Origin: Bacillota bacterium
GTDB lineage: Bacteria > Bacillota > Clostridia > Christensenellales > Aristaeellaceae
DNA length: 6,951 nucleotides
Direction: 5' to 3'
Assembly: GCA_023460055.1 (NCBI GenBank)
Contig: JAEWRJ010000077.1
Coordinates: 1 to 6,951 of the forward strand
A program made the position numbers and the translations under genes. Shown here in pieces: positions 5,308-6,951 of this stretch (its first letter is position 1; each line of letters begins with the position of its first letter). A model generated the notes under the pieces. It was not told the origin of the DNA. It saw only the letters and a list, made by a program, of their open reading frames with translations, and did not search any database.

Positions 5308-6732
5308 TCATTCCGCTTGCTTGCTTCGGTTCCAGTATACATCCCATTCTTCTAAAGTCAAGTATTTGCTTGTTTTTTCATCCTTTTTCAGCGCTTTTTC
5401 CATGAATTCAAAGCGCTTAATGAATTTATCGGTCGAAATATTAACCGCATCATCCGGATATACATTCATCAGCCTGGCCGCGTTGACCGCCGCGAAGAAG
5501 AGATCACCCAGTTCCTCCTTGCCGTCGCGGCCGGCATTAAGTTCCTGCAGCAGTTCATCAGCCTCTTCATGCACCTTTTTCAGCGCCTCCCTGGGATCAT
5601 CCCAGTCAAAACCGGCCTTGCGCGCCGCTTCCTGCACCTTCACCGCGCGAAGCAGCGGGGGCAGGGACGGTGTCAGAGCACGCATCTTTTGGGCCTGGGT
5701 CTGATTGCCGCGCTCCTTGGCCTTGATCTTCTCCCAGTTATCGCTGACCTCCTCGGCGCTGTTCAAGCGATCGCTGCCGAAGATATGGCTGTGGCGCTTG
5801 ATAAGCTTTGAACAGATCGCCGTGCTGATATCCCCCAGCGTCATGGTACCGCATTCCTCACCGACCACAGCATGGAACACCACCTGCAGCAGCACATCGC
5901 CCAGCTCATCCGCGGCCGCTTCCCAATCCTCCTGGGATATCGCCCAGGCGGCTTCGTTTGCCTCTTCGATCAGGTAACGCGCCAGGCTTTTGTGCGTCTG
6001 TTCCCTGTCCCAGGGGCAGCCTTGCGGCGCGCGCAGCAGGCGCATGATATTAACAAGGTCCTGCACATCGTACCGGTCCTTGCAATGCCCCTCCTTGGGC
6101 AGTAAAAGGGCCCCGCAGGTGTGATCATACCGGGGCTGGCGATCAAGCTCCTCCAGCGTGGTTTTCACGATCCGGCGGGAGGTTCCCTGACCCGGCGGGA
6201 AGAAATAGAGGACGCAATCCGCGTCAAAGCATTCAAGCAACCGCAGCTTGCACTCGCCCGCGATCTCGCGGGAAAACAGCTCCGTCACGCAGACGGGCCG
6301 CTGGGCATCATACACCCTGAGGCTGAGCGCGTCTGCCGTGAGCACTGGTTTGATACAGGGTTTAGCGGCCAAAAAGGGAACCTCAAGCCCCACGCCGGGC
6401 AGAATGCGCAGCTGCTCTCCCGCCGGTTCCAGAAGCCTCCCGACAATGGTGTCGGCAGAAGGATCAGCCACGGCAAAGCAAAGCGGGGCAGACTCCGCGC
6501 GCTTCAACAGCTCATTCGCCGCCCTGTCGGCAAGCTGGTCAAAATCCTCACTCTGTTCATAGAGATGGTCAAGGGTGACAAACGGGATGCCCTGCTCCTC
6601 AAGGTATTTGGCAGCGCCATGGCGGCCGGTGCGCAAAACAAGCTGTTTAGCGCCTTTTAACGCTTCCACAGCCCCGAGGGTCAGGTAATCCTTTGATCCC
6701 GGCCCCAACGCGACGACAGTGATGTTAAACAC
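5308..6732 (-). CDS. mazG: Nucleoside triphosphate pyrophosphohydrolase MazG with N-terminal tetrapyrrole-methylase domain (YabN type)
   Basis: MazG hydrolyses nucleoside triphosphates to monophosphates and pyrophosphate, removing aberrant or excess NTPs. The 474-residue protein is the Bacillus YabN-type fusion. Residues 1 to about 215 resemble a SAM-dependent tetrapyrrole (corrin/porphyrin) methylase (ITVVALGPGSKDYLTLG at the start, LPGVG at 111-115); its substrate is unknown. The first MazG domain starts near residue 225, with CPWD (239-242), EEANE (256-260) and DELGD (275-279) as metal-binding acidic motifs, and RHSHIFG near 313-319. A second MazG unit carries EEADE (389-393) and EELGD (406-410). 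The start codon is GTG, one base after the upstream stop, with AGAGGA 9 bases before it inside the upstream gene, implying translational coupling. Its final codons also carry the HU promoter. The frame is intact and ends in TGA. Confidence 0.95.
   Translation of the reverse strand: MFNITVVALGPGSKDYLTLGAVEALKGAKQLVLRTGRHGAAKYLEEQGIPFVTLDHLYEQSEDFDQLADRAANELLKRAESAPLCFAVADPSADTIVGRLLEPAGEQLRILPGVGLEVPFLAAKPCIKPVLTADALSLRVYDAQRPVCVTELFSREIAGECKLRLLECFDADCVLYFFPPGQGTSRRIVKTTLEELDRQPRYDHTCGALLLPKEGHCKDRYDVQDLVNIMRLLRAPQGCPWDREQTHKSLARYLIEEANEAAWAISQEDWEAAADELGDVLLQVVFHAVVGEECGTMTLGDISTAICSKLIKRHSHIFGSDRLNSAEEVSDNWEKIKAKERGNQTQAQKMRALTPSLPPLLRAVKVQEAARKAGFDWDDPREALKKVHEEADELLQELNAGRDGKEELGDLFFAAVNAARLMNVYPDDAVNISTDKFIKRFEFMEKALKKDEKTSKYLTLEEWDVYWNRSKQAE
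5334..5361 (-). promoter_or_regulatory. Sigma-A promoter for HU, embedded in the mazG 3' end
   Basis: On the minus strand TTGACT (5361-5356, five of six consensus bases) and TATACT (5339-5334, five of six) are separated by 16 bp. The stretch just upstream of the -35 (about 5362-5385) is A-rich and could act as an UP element. The predicted start near 5327 gives a leader of about 56 nt. The whole promoter lies within the last codons of mazG, whose stop is at 5308-5310. Confidence 0.82.
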
Positions 6733-6733
6733 G

Positions 6734-6951
6734 CTATTTCATCCTCTTTCTGATAATGCCCGGCATATCCTGCGGCAAGATGGCCTTCAGGCGCAAGGCA
6801 GCGGCAAAGTAGACGAGACCGGACAGGGCTATCAAACCCAGCATATACAGCCAGGAACGGCCAAGCGCGGCTCCAAGCCCCCATCTGATGGGAATCAGCA
6901 CGGCGGCCATCACAGCCGATGCCATCATCGGCCGCCAGATCAGCTCGCTCA
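6734..6951 (-). CDS. C-terminal fragment of a polysaccharide-flippase-like membrane protein (MOP superfamily, SpoVB/YabM/MurJ-like)
   Basis: Only the last 72 residues are inside the window; the frame is open to the edge, so the gene is cut by the window and not necessarily broken. The visible part has two hydrophobic segments, one around PMMASAVMAAVLI and one around WLYMLGLIALSGLVYFAAAL. A short basic tail follows (LKAILPQDMPGIIRKRMK) that ends with TAG. A late pair of membrane helices, then VY with a run of hydrophobic residues, then a short basic cytoplasmic tail, resembles the C-terminus of MOP-superfamily flippases. Such a gene directly before mazG is the known Bacillus and Clostridia order (yabM-yabN). 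The assignment leans on context as much as on sequence. It could act on peptidoglycan or other polyprenyl-linked precursors, but the subtype cannot be settled from this fragment. Confidence 0.72.
   Translation of the reverse strand, partial: SELIWRPMMASAVMAAVLIPIRWGLGAALGRSWLYMLGLIALSGLVYFAAALRLKAILPQDMPGIIRKRMK

Overview
This window looks like core chromosome from an anaerobic, fairly GC-rich member of the Bacillota, most likely a Clostridia relative. That is inferred from the genes and their order. The protein types are Bacillota-like: a MazG with an N-terminal tetrapyrrole-methylase domain (YabN type), a YabO/RqcP-type S4 protein, Obg, YhbY, and an oxygen-sensitive class III ribonucleotide reductase. 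The Shine-Dalgarno sites are strong and the promoters are vegetative sigma-A type. Every gene I can support is on the minus strand, so transcription runs from high to low coordinates.

Layout in transcription order. (1) 6951-6734: C-terminal end of a multi-pass MOP-superfamily membrane protein (SpoVB/YabM/MurJ-like), cut by the window edge. (2) 6732-5308: mazG, with a GTG start one base after the previous stop. (3) 5271-4999: the nucleoid protein HU. It has its own promoter inside the 3' end of mazG and a strong intrinsic terminator just after its stop. (4) 4898-4626 rqcP, 4618-3362 obgE and 3332-3042 yhbY form a tight run of translation and ribosome-assembly genes. (5) 2882-564 nrdD and 548-54 nrdG form an anaerobic ribonucleotide reductase operon. 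It has a full-consensus sigma-A promoter preceded by two NrdR-box-like palindromes 31 bp apart.

Functional grouping: nucleotide-pool cleansing (MazG), chromosome architecture (HU), ribosome quality control and 50S maturation (RqcP, Obg, YhbY), and dNTP supply under anoxia (NrdD with its radical-SAM activase NrdG). The flippase-mazG-HU-S4 order and the obgE-yhbY order are familiar in Clostridia as separate clusters. Here rqcP and obgE are joined directly, 7 bp apart.

I found no mobile element, CRISPR array, RNA gene or previously undescribed system. The best second-look items are regulatory: the nrdD control region, the nested HU transcription unit, and the lack of an obvious promoter for rqcP-obgE-yhbY. 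One possible zinc-ligand variation in NrdD is also listed. Noncoding space is small; the largest gap (2883-3041) is filled by the nrdD control region.
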